Of a stretch of DNA of 10,662 nucleotides, positions 1 through 5,887 are shown in pieces (position 1 is the first letter of the stretch; the number at the start of each line of letters is the position of its first letter). Source of the DNA: Chrysiogenia bacterium (GTDB lineage Bacteria > JAGRBM01); assembly GCA_020434085.1 (NCBI GenBank), contig JAGRBM010000597.1, forward strand, positions 1 through 10,662. The letters run 5' to 3'. The notes under the pieces were generated by a model, which ran no database searches, had not been told where the DNA came from, and saw only the letters and a program-made list of their open reading frames with translations. Position numbers and translations under genes: made by a program.

Positions 1-599
1 ACCTCGCGCTTCGCCCGATTCAGGCGAACGTCGGCCCTTGCGCGGGCCACCTTCGCGCGCAGGGCCTCTGCGGGCGGGCTACGGCCAGCTTCGACGCGGC
101 GACGCACAGCCACTTCGGTCTCGCGCGCAAGGGACGCGGCGTCCTCTTCAAGGCGTGCCCGTTCCTGCGCGGCAAGGCCCGCAACAAAGAGCCGGGTTGC
201 CTGCGCGAAGACATCGAGGCGCTGTTGATCGGCATCGAGGCGCGCGGCTTCGCGCTCATGGCGGGCCACGTCGCTGCGCCCGCTTCGCTTGCCTCCAAGT
301 TCGATGGTCTGACCGAGCGACACCGTGGTTTCGGCACCACCGATGCCTTTGGCCGCGCCCGTTCCGGCAATGTTCTCGACCTCCACGTCGAGTTCGGGGT
401 TAAGAAAAAGCCCCGCCTGCTCAGCACGCCCATCGGCGGCGCGGACCTGCCAGCGTGCCGCTTCGAGCCGGGGGCTTCGCTCTTCCACCAGCCCAAGCAC
501 GTCGGCCAGCGAGAGCGCACGTGGTAGTTCCTGCGCGCTCGCCGCCAAAGGCGTGCATACCAGTATCAAAATCAATGAAAACAACCGGATTCGCACCAT
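1..599 (-). CDS. czcC: CzcC-like outer-membrane efflux factor (TolC/OEP family), 3' end outside window
   Basis: This is the N-terminal 199 residues or so of a TolC-family outer-membrane duct, the C component of an HME-RND metal efflux pump; the rest lies beyond the left edge. It opens with a basic n-region (MVRIR), a hydrophobic stretch and a signal-peptidase site after ASA-Q (about residue 23), with no lipobox. Then come the OEP opening helix (LSLADVLGLVEERSPRLEAA), a FLNPELDVEVEN strand and the SLGQTIELGGKR motif that is typical of CzcC-like proteins, followed by long Ala/Arg/Glu-rich helices. The ATG was chosen because AGGAGG lies 7 nt upstream (complement of 607-612). It follows leader 1 on the same strand. 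The CzcC label rests on motif recognition; the metal cannot be told from this component alone. Confidence 0.85.
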   Translation of the reverse strand, partial: MVRIRLFSLILILVCTPLAASAQELPRALSLADVLGLVEERSPRLEAARWQVRAADGRAEQAGLFLNPELDVEVENIAGTGAAKGIGGAETTVSLGQTIELGGKRSGRSDVARHEREAARLDADQQRLDVFAQATRLFVAGLAAQERARLEEDAASLARETEVAVRRRVEAGRSPPAEALRAKVARARADVRLNRAKRE

Positions 600-606
600 G
601 ACGAAT

Positions 607-612
607 CCTCCT
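607..612 (-). promoter_or_regulatory. Strong ribosome binding site of the czcC-like gene
   Basis: The minus strand reads AGGAGG here, seven bases before the ATG at 599. It is a perfect Shine-Dalgarno core and fixes the start of the czcC-like gene. It is stronger than the site in front of leader 1, so the duct may be translated independently of the leader. Confidence 0.75.
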
Positions 613-674
613 GAACCATGCACCGCAGTCAAGGCGGCGGCCACTGCGCAACTGGGTCGCGCATGAAGTTACGG

Positions 675-690
675 CTTCGAGAGATCGAAG
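675..690 (-). other. Hairpin in the leader 1 - czcC gap
   Basis: A perfect 6-bp inverted repeat (cttcga / tcgaag) encloses a 4-nt loop, which reads TCTC in the minus-strand transcript. It lies 30 nt past the leader 1 stop and 75 nt before the czcC-like start. No U-tract follows, so it is not an obvious intrinsic terminator. It could act as an RNA processing or stability element, or be chance. Confidence 0.35.
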
Positions 691-720
691 ACGCGAAGAG
701 ATATGTTCAGGAGATGCGAA

Positions 721-1158
721 TCACGTCCGAAGGACGATGGTGGAGAGTGCAGGCAAGACAGGAGAATGGGAGCGCCGGGGTTGTGGTGCAGCAAGCGCAC
801 GGACCGTAGGCTTGAGAAGCGAGGGAACAATCACCGGGGTCGCCACGTTCATACCCAGGTCGTCGCTCACACGCCTGGCGCGCAGTTCCTGTATTGGCAG
901 GGACACGTCGGTGCAGGAGGCGCAGTGTTCGTCGGAAGAGAATCCGGCATGTTCGGCGCGATGCTCGTTGTCACCGCTGTCGAATGCAAGCTGCGAACTT
1001 GTGCAGCTTCCGCCACGCATTATTTCCAGCCCGACGTGCCCGTCGGCCTCGAAACACAGCCCCACCCCAACGGTGCCCCCCACGCCGAACAGGACGTAGG
1101 CGAAGATGCTTGTAAGGAGCAGGATTCGGTGCGTGTCTTTTAAAATCGTTCGGCTCAT
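721..1158 (-). CDS. Small secreted Cys/His protein preceding a CzcC-like gene (leader 1)
   Basis: This encodes 145 residues. A basic N-terminus is followed by a hydrophobic segment (about residues 12-34, ILLLTSIFAYVLFGVGG), so it should be exported or membrane-anchored. The mature part has a C-F-E-A-D-G-H-V motif (C35, D39-H41), C52, an HCxxC motif (H78, C79, C82) followed by TDVSLP, and a short hydrophobic C-terminus, LSTIVLRT. From memory, this combination (LCxxxDGHV, HCxxC, terminal LxTxxLR) occurs in small hypothetical proteins encoded just ahead of metal-RND operons, similar in position to CzcI; I know no proven function. The paired Cys and His suggest metal binding in the periplasm (inference). 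The start at 1158 gives the best signal sequence, though no good Shine-Dalgarno precedes it; in-frame alternatives are ATG at 1233 and TTG at 1242. Confidence 0.72.
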   Translation of the reverse strand: MSRTILKDTHRILLLTSIFAYVLFGVGGTVGVGLCFEADGHVGLEIMRGGSCTSSQLAFDSGDNEHRAEHAGFSSDEHCASCTDVSLPIQELRARRVSDDLGMNVATPVIVPSLLKPTVRALAAPQPRRSHSPVLPALSTIVLRT

Positions 1159-1256
1159 TGCAGGATGAAGTCTAAGCGCGGCAGCCAGTATTGTCGAGCC
1201 GCCCCCCTTGCGCCCAAAGTGCGCCTGAACCATCAGTTTCAAGCGGCTACCATCGG

Positions 1257-1268
1257 CCTCTCAAGAGG
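1257..1268. promoter_or_regulatory. Candidate operator: short inverted repeat beside an AT-rich island
   Basis: The sequence cctctcaagagg consists of two 5-bp arms with a 2-bp centre. It directly abuts the AT-rich island at 1269-1280 that could serve as the -10 of the minus-strand metal operon. Its position suits a repressor or activator site, but the repeat is short and matches no operator consensus I know. Confidence 0.25.
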
Positions 1269-1314
1269 AATAATAATTACCGAAATCACGCCGATAGCGT
1301 CCAATGGTGATCCA

Positions 1315-1344
1315 TAGACTCCCCTGCCCGCCGGCACTTAAAAT
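1315..1344 (+). promoter_or_regulatory. Candidate sigma-70-like promoter for the SDR gene
   Basis: TAGACT (1315-1320, four of six matches to TTGACA) and TAAAAT (1339-1344, five of six to TATAAT) are 18 bp apart. A start a few bases downstream would leave a 5' leader of about 65 nt before the ATG at 1417. It is the best plus-strand candidate in the gap, but this is pattern matching only. Confidence 0.3.
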
Positions 1345-1416
1345 GACGAGGCACTTTGCGCCGGGCGGATTCAAGCCGGTCCCGGACACCAGGTTTTCAA
1401 CAGCGCAGGTAACTCA

Positions 1417-2361
1417 ATGTCGGCCGAACCCAAGCACCTGAGCCTCCCGCAAAGGGCCCGCCGCTTCGTGGGTGCCTTCCTGCAGTGGCGCAGCATTCAG
1501 GCGCAAATCCGCGATCTCTCGGGCAAGACCGTTCTTGTAACCGGCGGCGCCAGGGGCATCGGCGCAGAAGTGACCCGCGTGCTGGCGCGCTGGAACGCCC
1601 ACGTGCTGCTGGCCTGCAGGGACGGAGCGCAGGGCGAGAGGCTGCGCGCGGGTATCCTGTCGGAGAATCCCGGTACCCGGATCACGGTGCTCGACACGGC
1701 CGACACGGCCGATCTCGAGTCCATGGCGGAACTGGCGCGCAGGGTGAAGGCCGAGCTCAATGGCCGGGCCCTCGATGGCCTCGTCCTCAACGCCGGAATC
1801 GCCGGCAGGCGATACGGGCGCAGCAAGCAGGGTTATGAATCCCACGTCGCCACCAATGTGCTCGGGCATCACCTGCTGGCGCTCTCCCTGCTCGAGGATC
1901 TGGCCAGGTCCGGCGCGGCGCGCATCGTCTATGTCACCGGCGACATCTACGTCCTGGCCAAAAGCTGCACGCTGGATTTTCAGTATGAAGACAAGCGGGC
2001 CAACTACGCCTACGCGCGTTCAAAGCTTGGGGTTTCCTGGAATGCGCGGAGCATGCAGGAGCATGTCGACGCGCAGGGACAATCAATCCAGTGCGTGAGC
2101 GTCCATCCCGGCGTCGTCGGCAGCGAACTGATGAAAGGCGGCGAAATAGCCAAGCGGCTGTTTCTCATTACGCCGCAAAAAAGTGCACAGAGCATCGTTT
2201 ATTCGTTGACCGATGAGGCGGTACGTGGCGGCGACTACATCCACAACGTCCGGGGGAAAATGGCCCTTCCCCCCAACGACCCGGTCCTTCAGGAAGACAA
2301 ACGCCGGCAGTTCTGGAAAGAATGCAACGAAGCCTGCGCGCCCTACCTGCAGGCGCGGTAA
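1417..2361 (+). CDS. Short-chain dehydrogenase/reductase (retinol-dehydrogenase-like SDR)
   Basis: This 314-residue cytosolic NAD(P)(H)-dependent oxidoreductase has a Rossmann core. The cofactor glycine motif TGGARGIG is at residues 42-49, the NAG motif at 125-127, and the catalytic YxxxK at Y199-K203 (YARSK). A 35-residue extension precedes the first beta strand. The layout, with about 25 residues between the active-site Ser position and Tyr, resembles the retinol dehydrogenase/WW-oxidoreductase branch of SDRs; the substrate cannot be inferred. At the place where the catalytic Ser is expected (RIVYVTGD) there is T174-G175, so Thr may stand in for Ser. The ATG at 1417 is preceded only by a weak purine stretch (caggtaa). 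The gene converges on the NmrA-like gene with a single base between the two stop codons. It is probably monocistronic. Confidence 0.88.
   Translation: MSAEPKHLSLPQRARRFVGAFLQWRSIQAQIRDLSGKTVLVTGGARGIGAEVTRVLARWNAHVLLACRDGAQGERLRAGILSENPGTRITVLDTADTADLESMAELARRVKAELNGRALDGLVLNAGIAGRRYGRSKQGYESHVATNVLGHHLLALSLLEDLARSGAARIVYVTGDIYVLAKSCTLDFQYEDKRANYAYARSKLGVSWNARSMQEHVDAQGQSIQCVSVHPGVVGSELMKGGEIAKRLFLITPQKSAQSIVYSLTDEAVRGGDYIHNVRGKMALPPNDPVLQEDKRRQFWKECNEACAPYLQAR
2337..2357. other. GC hairpin spanning the SDR stop region
   Basis: A perfect 6-bp GC stem, cgcgcc (2337-2342) and ggcgcg (2352-2357), encloses a 9-nt loop and lies in the last codons of the SDR gene. A pyrimidine-rich stretch (about 2368-2378) follows only after some ten bases, so this is at best a weak terminator for the SDR transcript. 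Confidence 0.25.
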
Positions 2362-2362
2362 G

Positions 2363-3253
2363 TCAGATCTCTTTCTCGAAACGCTTGCGGGCGAACTCGA
2401 CGAAGGACGTCGGCTCGCGGCCAAGCAGCATCCGCAGCACATTGGCATTCCCGATAAAGTCGAAGCGGTCGTACCACTCGTTGACCACCTTGAACACGGA
2501 CATCTGATGGCGCATGTGCGCCTCGTCGTATTCTCCCAGGATGTACGGCATGGGCTTGTCGTAGTTGTGCGGGAACTGCATCACCTTGAACGGGCGGCCG
2601 AAGGCCTCCGAGAGTGCCGCGCCGATGTCATGGGCGCAGAGGTTCTCCCCGCTGCACAGCTCATAGCTCGCGCCGTAGTGCTGCTTGCCCTCGGTCACGA
2701 CGCGGACCAGCACCTCGGCCACGTCGTCGAGGTCCACGAGGGCCTGGCGCTTGTTCAGGTCCCAGCCGAGCAAAAATACAGAAGACCCGGGAATTGCGCC
2801 CACCGAAACCATCTGCATGTAGTCGGCCGGTTGCAGAATCGTGAAATTCAGCCCCGATTCGAGCAATCTCTCCTCGATGTCGCGCTTGATCTCGTGCTGG
2901 GGAAGTCCGGTGAGAATCGGGTGCAGCACCGAGCTGAAGACAAAGTGCTCAACACTGGCGCGCCCGGCCTGCTCGATCATGTTGAAGCCCATCTCCCGCT
3001 CGCGCGGATGAAACGAGGGACCAACGTGGTAGACGGCGTCGACACCCTCCATCGCCTTAAAGGCGTCTTCAGGACTGCAGGCGTCGCCAATCACAACTTC
3101 CTGCGCGCCCAGATCTTTTGGTCCGGGTCCCTCGCGATCGACCCGGCGCATGGCGCGTACCCGGAAACCGGCCTTCGCAAGCTGCGGGATGACCGCGCGT
3201 GCCTGGTTGCCGTTACCTGCTGTTACCAGAACCGTTTTGTTGGCGCTTGCCAT
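2363..3253 (-). CDS. NmrA-like NAD(P)-binding protein (atypical SDR)
   Basis: This 296-residue soluble protein has an N-terminal Rossmann fold. Strand TVLVTAGNGNQA (residues 7-18) carries a variant glycine motif (G13, G15, A18 in place of GxxGxxG), followed by RVRAMRR (31-37), DAVYHVGP (72-79) and VEHFVFSSVLHP (101-112). It lacks the YxxxK of classical SDRs; the region QHEIKRDIEE (119-128) and then FTILQPADYMQ (137-147) match the NmrA/NAD-dependent-epimerase-like pattern. Members range from redox-sensing regulators to reductases of quinones or isoflavone-type substrates, so function here is open. The ATG at 3253 has GGGGGA about 6 nt upstream. It lies 78 nt downstream of the CMD-family gene on the same strand and may share its transcript. 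Confidence 0.88.
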   Translation of the reverse strand: MASANKTVLVTAGNGNQARAVIPQLAKAGFRVRAMRRVDREGPGPKDLGAQEVVIGDACSPEDAFKAMEGVDAVYHVGPSFHPREREMGFNMIEQAGRASVEHFVFSSVLHPILTGLPQHEIKRDIEERLLESGLNFTILQPADYMQMVSVGAIPGSSVFLLGWDLNKRQALVDLDDVAEVLVRVVTEGKQHYGASYELCSGENLCAHDIGAALSEAFGRPFKVMQFPHNYDKPMPYILGEYDEAHMRHQMSVFKVVNEWYDRFDFIGNANVLRMLLGREPTSFVEFARKRFEKEI

Positions 3254-3331
3254 ACCCGTCCCCCTTCATTCCGCCAGGACTTCTCCGCGAGATGCGCCAA
3301 GTGTTTCCCACCATGGCTGCTCGCACAACAC

Positions 3332-3949
3332 TCAACCTGCGATGCGCTGATGAAAGGCCTTGAGTTCCTTCTCGATGTCCGGTTCGAGGGCGACACCCGT
3401 GCTGTTCAGAAAGCCGGCGAGCATTTCGTAGTGCCCGATCAGCACCACGATCTCGATGAGGAGTTTCTCATCGTAGTGTTTGCCGAGCTCTTGCCATGTC
3501 GCATCGGAAATGCAGCGGTCGGCCAGCATTTCGTCACAGGCTGATACCAGTGCACGATCGCGCGGATCGTCGAACGCATCGGGGCCCCTTGATGCCCTGA
3601 CGATATCCTCGTCACTGAGACCTGCCTTCAGCCCGAGCTCGACATGCTGGCCCCACTCATAACGGCTGCGCGTCACCCACGCGGTCCGCAGAATGATCTT
3701 CTCGCGATCGGCGTCACGCAGGCGCCCGTAGGGCATAAACCGGGAAGCAAGCACCAGCCACGCCCAGAAAAGGCGCGGGTTCTTGTTGAAAACCAGGAAG
3801 ATATTGGGCACCTGCTTGCGTCCGAACCGGGCGGAAATACCCGACATCAGACGAAATACCGCTCCCTGCTCCGAGGGCGGCGGCGGCGCAATGCGCATGC
3901 CTCCGGCATCGGCCCAGCCCCCTTCCGGGGCAAGTTCTGTGATTTCCAT
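3332..3949 (-). CDS. Carboxymuconolactone decarboxylase (CMD/AhpD-like) family protein
   Basis: This 205-residue, mostly helical protein of the CMD superfamily has a central core at residues 75-130: RLRDADREKIILRTAWVTRS, then YEWGQH with E98 and H102, then LGLKAGLSDEDI. The E-W-x-x-H arrangement is that of CMD-like proteins without the AhpD CxxC, so a peroxidase or disulfide-reductase role is unlikely; the two Cys present (in CDEMLADRC) are not in that motif. Substrate unknown. The reading frame stays open upstream to 4171, but ATG at 3949 was chosen because AAGGGA lies about 8 nt before it, the family similarity begins downstream, and a longer form would overlap leader 2. It is divergent from leader 2, with 102 bp between the starts, and lies upstream of the NmrA-like gene. 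Confidence 0.85.
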   Translation of the reverse strand: MEITELAPEGGWADAGGMRIAPPPPSEQGAVFRLMSGISARFGRKQVPNIFLVFNKNPRLFWAWLVLASRFMPYGRLRDADREKIILRTAWVTRSRYEWGQHVELGLKAGLSDEDIVRASRGPDAFDDPRDRALVSACDEMLADRCISDATWQELGKHYDEKLLIEIVVLIGHYEMLAGFLNSTGVALEPDIEKELKAFHQRIAG

Positions 3950-4051
3950 GATTCGTTCCCTTCGATCCCGGCCCCGCGATGGTGTCACAAAGCCGGGCGA
4001 ATTTCGAGCCTCCTGGGCCGGGGCTTCCAGAATTTCCCGGATCGGGGTAAC
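3950..4051. other. Short divergent intergenic region between the CMD gene and the cus locus
   Basis: This 102-bp gap separates the CMD-family gene (minus) from leader 2 (plus) and should carry the cus operon promoter. I find no convincing -35/-10 pair and no recognisable MerR-type (CueR) or CopR-type operator. The only structure seen is an imperfect repeat, ccggg (4018-4022) and cccgg (4036-4040), with GAATTT occurring twice (from 3999 and from 4030). Regulation of the operon cannot be read from this sequence. Confidence 0.4.
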
Positions 4052-4474
4052 ATGCACCAGATGAACGGGCTTGCCAGACATCACAGCCGCTTTGCCGCCT
4101 TCGTGGCCGCACTGCTGAGCGTTGGCCTGATGGCCTCGACGGGCTTTGCCGCCTGTTGCGGCCATTGCCACGATTCAGCGCCGAAAGCGGCGACGGCGGC
4201 CTCGGCCCACGACTGCTGCGCCGGAAAGGGCGAGCCCGCACAGGAGTCACTGCGCGCCGAGTGCGCCGGCTGCCACGCCATGGCGAGCGGCCACGTGGCC
4301 ACGCTCACCCGGGCGGAGTCTTCCGAGAAGGCCCCGCTTGCCGAGGCCGCGCCGGTCTTTGCAAGCGGATTGAGCATCCCTGCTCCGCAGCTTTCCGCGC
4401 ATGTTGTCAGCCCGGCGCAGTCGCCACCTGCTTCGCAGGCCAATCATCTCTCCTCCATTGTCCTGATCCTCTGA
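4052..4474 (+). CDS. Small secreted Cys/His-rich protein preceding cusC (leader 2)
   Basis: This encodes 140 residues. The signal peptide spans about residues 1-33 (hydrophobic FAAFVAALLSVGLMASTGFA, cleavage probably after GFA). The mature N-terminal half has seven cysteines in three clusters, CCGHCH (35-40), HDCC (53-56) and CAGCH (71-75), with nearby H81. The rest is Ala/Pro/Ser-rich and ends in LSSIVLIL (133-140), much like LSTIVLRT of leader 1. The two therefore look like diverged members of one leader type, though this one lacks the DGHV motif. A periplasmic copper-binding, sensing or delivery role, as suggested for CzcI/CopZ-like neighbours of efflux genes, is inference. The start at 4052 follows GGGG with 4 nt spacing; ATG at 4061 has no such site, and the open frame upstream lacks a signal. 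Confidence 0.75.
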   Translation: MHQMNGLARHHSRFAAFVAALLSVGLMASTGFAACCGHCHDSAPKAATAASAHDCCAGKGEPAQESLRAECAGCHAMASGHVATLTRAESSEKAPLAEAAPVFASGLSIPAPQLSAHVVSPAQSPPASQANHLSSIVLIL

Positions 4475-4529
4475 GTTTCTCTCCGCGATGATCCTTGCGT
4501 GGGCGCAGTGCGCTCGCGGTGATCAACGT

Positions 4530-4549
4530 GCGCGGTTTCTGTGCCGCGC
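4530..4549 (+). other. Hairpin in the leader 2 - cusC gap
   Basis: A perfect 6-bp GC stem (gcgcgg at 4530-4535, ccgcgc at 4544-4549) has an 8-nt loop, tttctgtg. No U-tract follows. It lies 55 nt past the leader 2 stop. Together with the next hairpin it makes the 111-nt gap unusually structured. It may be an RNA stability or attenuation element; in GC-rich DNA, chance remains possible. Confidence 0.3.
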
Positions 4550-4556
4550 CCCCAAT

Positions 4557-4574
4557 CGCATCGCCTGCGATGCG
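4557..4574 (+). promoter_or_regulatory. Hairpin abutting the cusC ribosome binding site
   Basis: A perfect 7-bp stem (cgcatcg / cgatgcg) with a cctg loop ends on the first G of the cusC Shine-Dalgarno GGAGAGA (4574-4580), 11 nt before the cusC ATG at 4586. Such a placement could limit ribosome access to cusC relative to leader 2, or protect the 5' end of a processed cusCBA message. The structure is seen; the role is inferred. Confidence 0.4.
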
Positions 4575-4585
4575 GAGAGAATCCC

Positions 4586-5887
4586 ATGAAGCGACTTCTA
4601 TCGCTTGCAAGCGGCGCCCTGCTCGCGCTCCTCGCGCTGGCCGGTCCCGCGACTGCCCAGACGCTGGGGAGCGGCCCGGTCACGCTGAGCGACATCCTGA
4701 GTGAGGCCCGGCGCGCCAACCCCGACCTGGAAGCAGCGCGCGCGCGCTACCGCGCCGCCGATGAAGCCGGCGCGCAGGCCTCCGCCTTCCCCGATCCCGA
4801 GCTCTCGCTGAGCTGGTCGCCCAAACCCACGCAGACCCGTGCGGGCCCGCTCGACTACCGCGTGGGCATCAAGCAGCGCATTCCCTTCTGGGGCGAGCGC
4901 GGCCTGCGCGAGGAGCGCGCCGAGCACATGGCCGGCGCTCTGGAGGCGGCGGCCACTTCCGCGGAGTTCGATCTCGACCTGGAAGTACGCCTGGCTTTCT
5001 TCGAGTGGCTCTTTGCGCGCGAAGCGCTCTCCATCAACGAGTCGAACCGCTCGCTGCTCTCGCAGTTTCGGCGCATCGCAGAGCAGCGTTACCGCGCGGG
5101 CCTCGTGCCCCAGAGCGATCCGCTCAAGGCGGGCGTGGCGCTGGCGCGGGTTGATGCAGTGGACGCCGGTTTCCGCCGCGCAATCGAGAACACGCGGGCG
5201 CGGATCAACGTGCTGCTCAACCGCGCGCCCGATGCGCCGCTTGGAGAGCCGCAGGCCCCGCCGCTTGTCTTCGAGGTCCCCGCGTACGAAGAGCTGGCCC
5301 ACCGCGCGCTGGAGACGCGGCCCGAGCTGAGCGCCGCGCGCAGCGAAATCGCCGCCAGCGAGTCTGCTCTCGATTTGAGCCGCAAGGACTACTGGCCCGA
5401 TCTTTCGGTGGGCGCCGACTACGGCGTCGTGAAAGGCGGAACGAATCCGGGCTTTGCCAAGGACGGCGACGACATCGTCAGCGTGATGGTGGGACTCAAC
5501 GTGCCCATCCAGGTGGGGCGCCGCAGCGCCGCTGTGAGCGAGCGCAGCGCGGGCCTTGCCGCCGCGCAGGCCAGAGCGCAGGGACTCTCCCGGCACGTGC
5601 AGCTCGAAGTGCACGAGCACTACACCCGCCTCGCCGAGATGCGCGAGGTGCTCGCCCTTTATCGCGAGCGCATCATCCCGACGGTGCAGCTCGAACTCGA
5701 CGCCACGCGCCTGGCCTACTCGGGCGCAAAGGCCAGCTTTCTCGAACTGCTCGACAGCGAGCGGTCCCTCGAAGAAGTCCTCATGGAACAGGCGCGCGCG
5801 TTGCGCGATTACCGCCAGAGTCACGCGCGTCTGCAACGCGCAGTGGGCGCCCCGATTGAAGGTGCCCCCGAAGGGAGCGGGCAATGA
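4586..5887 (+). CDS. cusC: CusC-like outer-membrane duct of a Cu/Ag efflux pump (TolC family)
   Basis: This 433-residue protein would form the trimeric outer-membrane channel of the CusCBA complex. It has a signal peptide (residues 1-24, MKRLLSLASGALLALLALAG then PATA-Q) and two OEP repeats. The first starts with VTLSDILSEARRANPDLEAA and includes DYRVGIKQRIPFWGERGLRE; the second starts near AYEELAHRALETRPELSAAR with VMVGLNVPIQVGRR. No Cys was seen, so unlike E. coli CusC it is not a lipoprotein. It resembles the czcC-like protein at the left edge, so the window carries two paralogous ducts. The start is ATG 4586 with GGAGAGA 5 nt upstream; an in-frame GTG at 4541 would place 15 polar residues before the signal peptide. 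It overlaps cusB by ATGA. The substrate is assigned from the CusA next door. Confidence 0.9.
   Translation: MKRLLSLASGALLALLALAGPATAQTLGSGPVTLSDILSEARRANPDLEAARARYRAADEAGAQASAFPDPELSLSWSPKPTQTRAGPLDYRVGIKQRIPFWGERGLREERAEHMAGALEAAATSAEFDLDLEVRLAFFEWLFAREALSINESNRSLLSQFRRIAEQRYRAGLVPQSDPLKAGVALARVDAVDAGFRRAIENTRARINVLLNRAPDAPLGEPQAPPLVFEVPAYEELAHRALETRPELSAARSEIAASESALDLSRKDYWPDLSVGADYGVVKGGTNPGFAKDGDDIVSVMVGLNVPIQVGRRSAAVSERSAGLAAAQARAQGLSRHVQLEVHEHYTRLAEMREVLALYRERIIPTVQLELDATRLAYSGAKASFLELLDSERSLEEVLMEQARALRDYRQSHARLQRAVGAPIEGAPEGSGQ

Larger units (their letters stand above)
1159..1416. other. Divergent intergenic region between leader 1 and the SDR gene
   Basis: These 258 bp separate two divergently transcribed genes and must hold both promoters. 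They contain a short AT-rich island (about 1269-1280, aataataatta), unusual for this GC-rich window, which offers a TATTAT -10-like hexamer on the minus strand (1270-1275) for the leader 1/czcC operon, without a convincing -35. Directly beside it is a 12-bp inverted repeat, cctct-ca-agagg (1257-1268), a possible operator. A plus-strand promoter candidate is listed separately. I see no coding sequence or RNA gene here. Confidence 0.5.

Noticed and set aside
20-527. Several open frames on both strands overlapping the left end
   Set aside because: They overlap the czcC-like gene, which is open to the left edge, has a perfect ribosome site, a signal peptide and OEP motifs.
2213-3544. 443-codon open frame on the plus strand opposite the NmrA-like and CMD genes
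   Set aside because: It mirrors the codon positions of two recognisable minus-strand genes, has no recognisable domain, and spans the gap between them. Long antisense frames are expected at this GC content.
3644-4051. Upstream extension of the leader 2 frame
   Set aside because: It is antisense to the CMD gene and would bury the signal peptide 136 residues inside the protein.
3950-4051. CueR- or CopR-type operator ahead of the cus locus
   Set aside because: Only imperfect ccggg/cccgg arms and a repeated GAATTT are present. No match to the dyads known for these regulators, so no operator is claimed.
3950-4171. 74-codon N-terminal extension of the CMD-family gene
   Set aside because: It would overlap leader 2 head-on and has no family similarity, while the ATG at 3949 has a good ribosome site and starts a normal-length protein.
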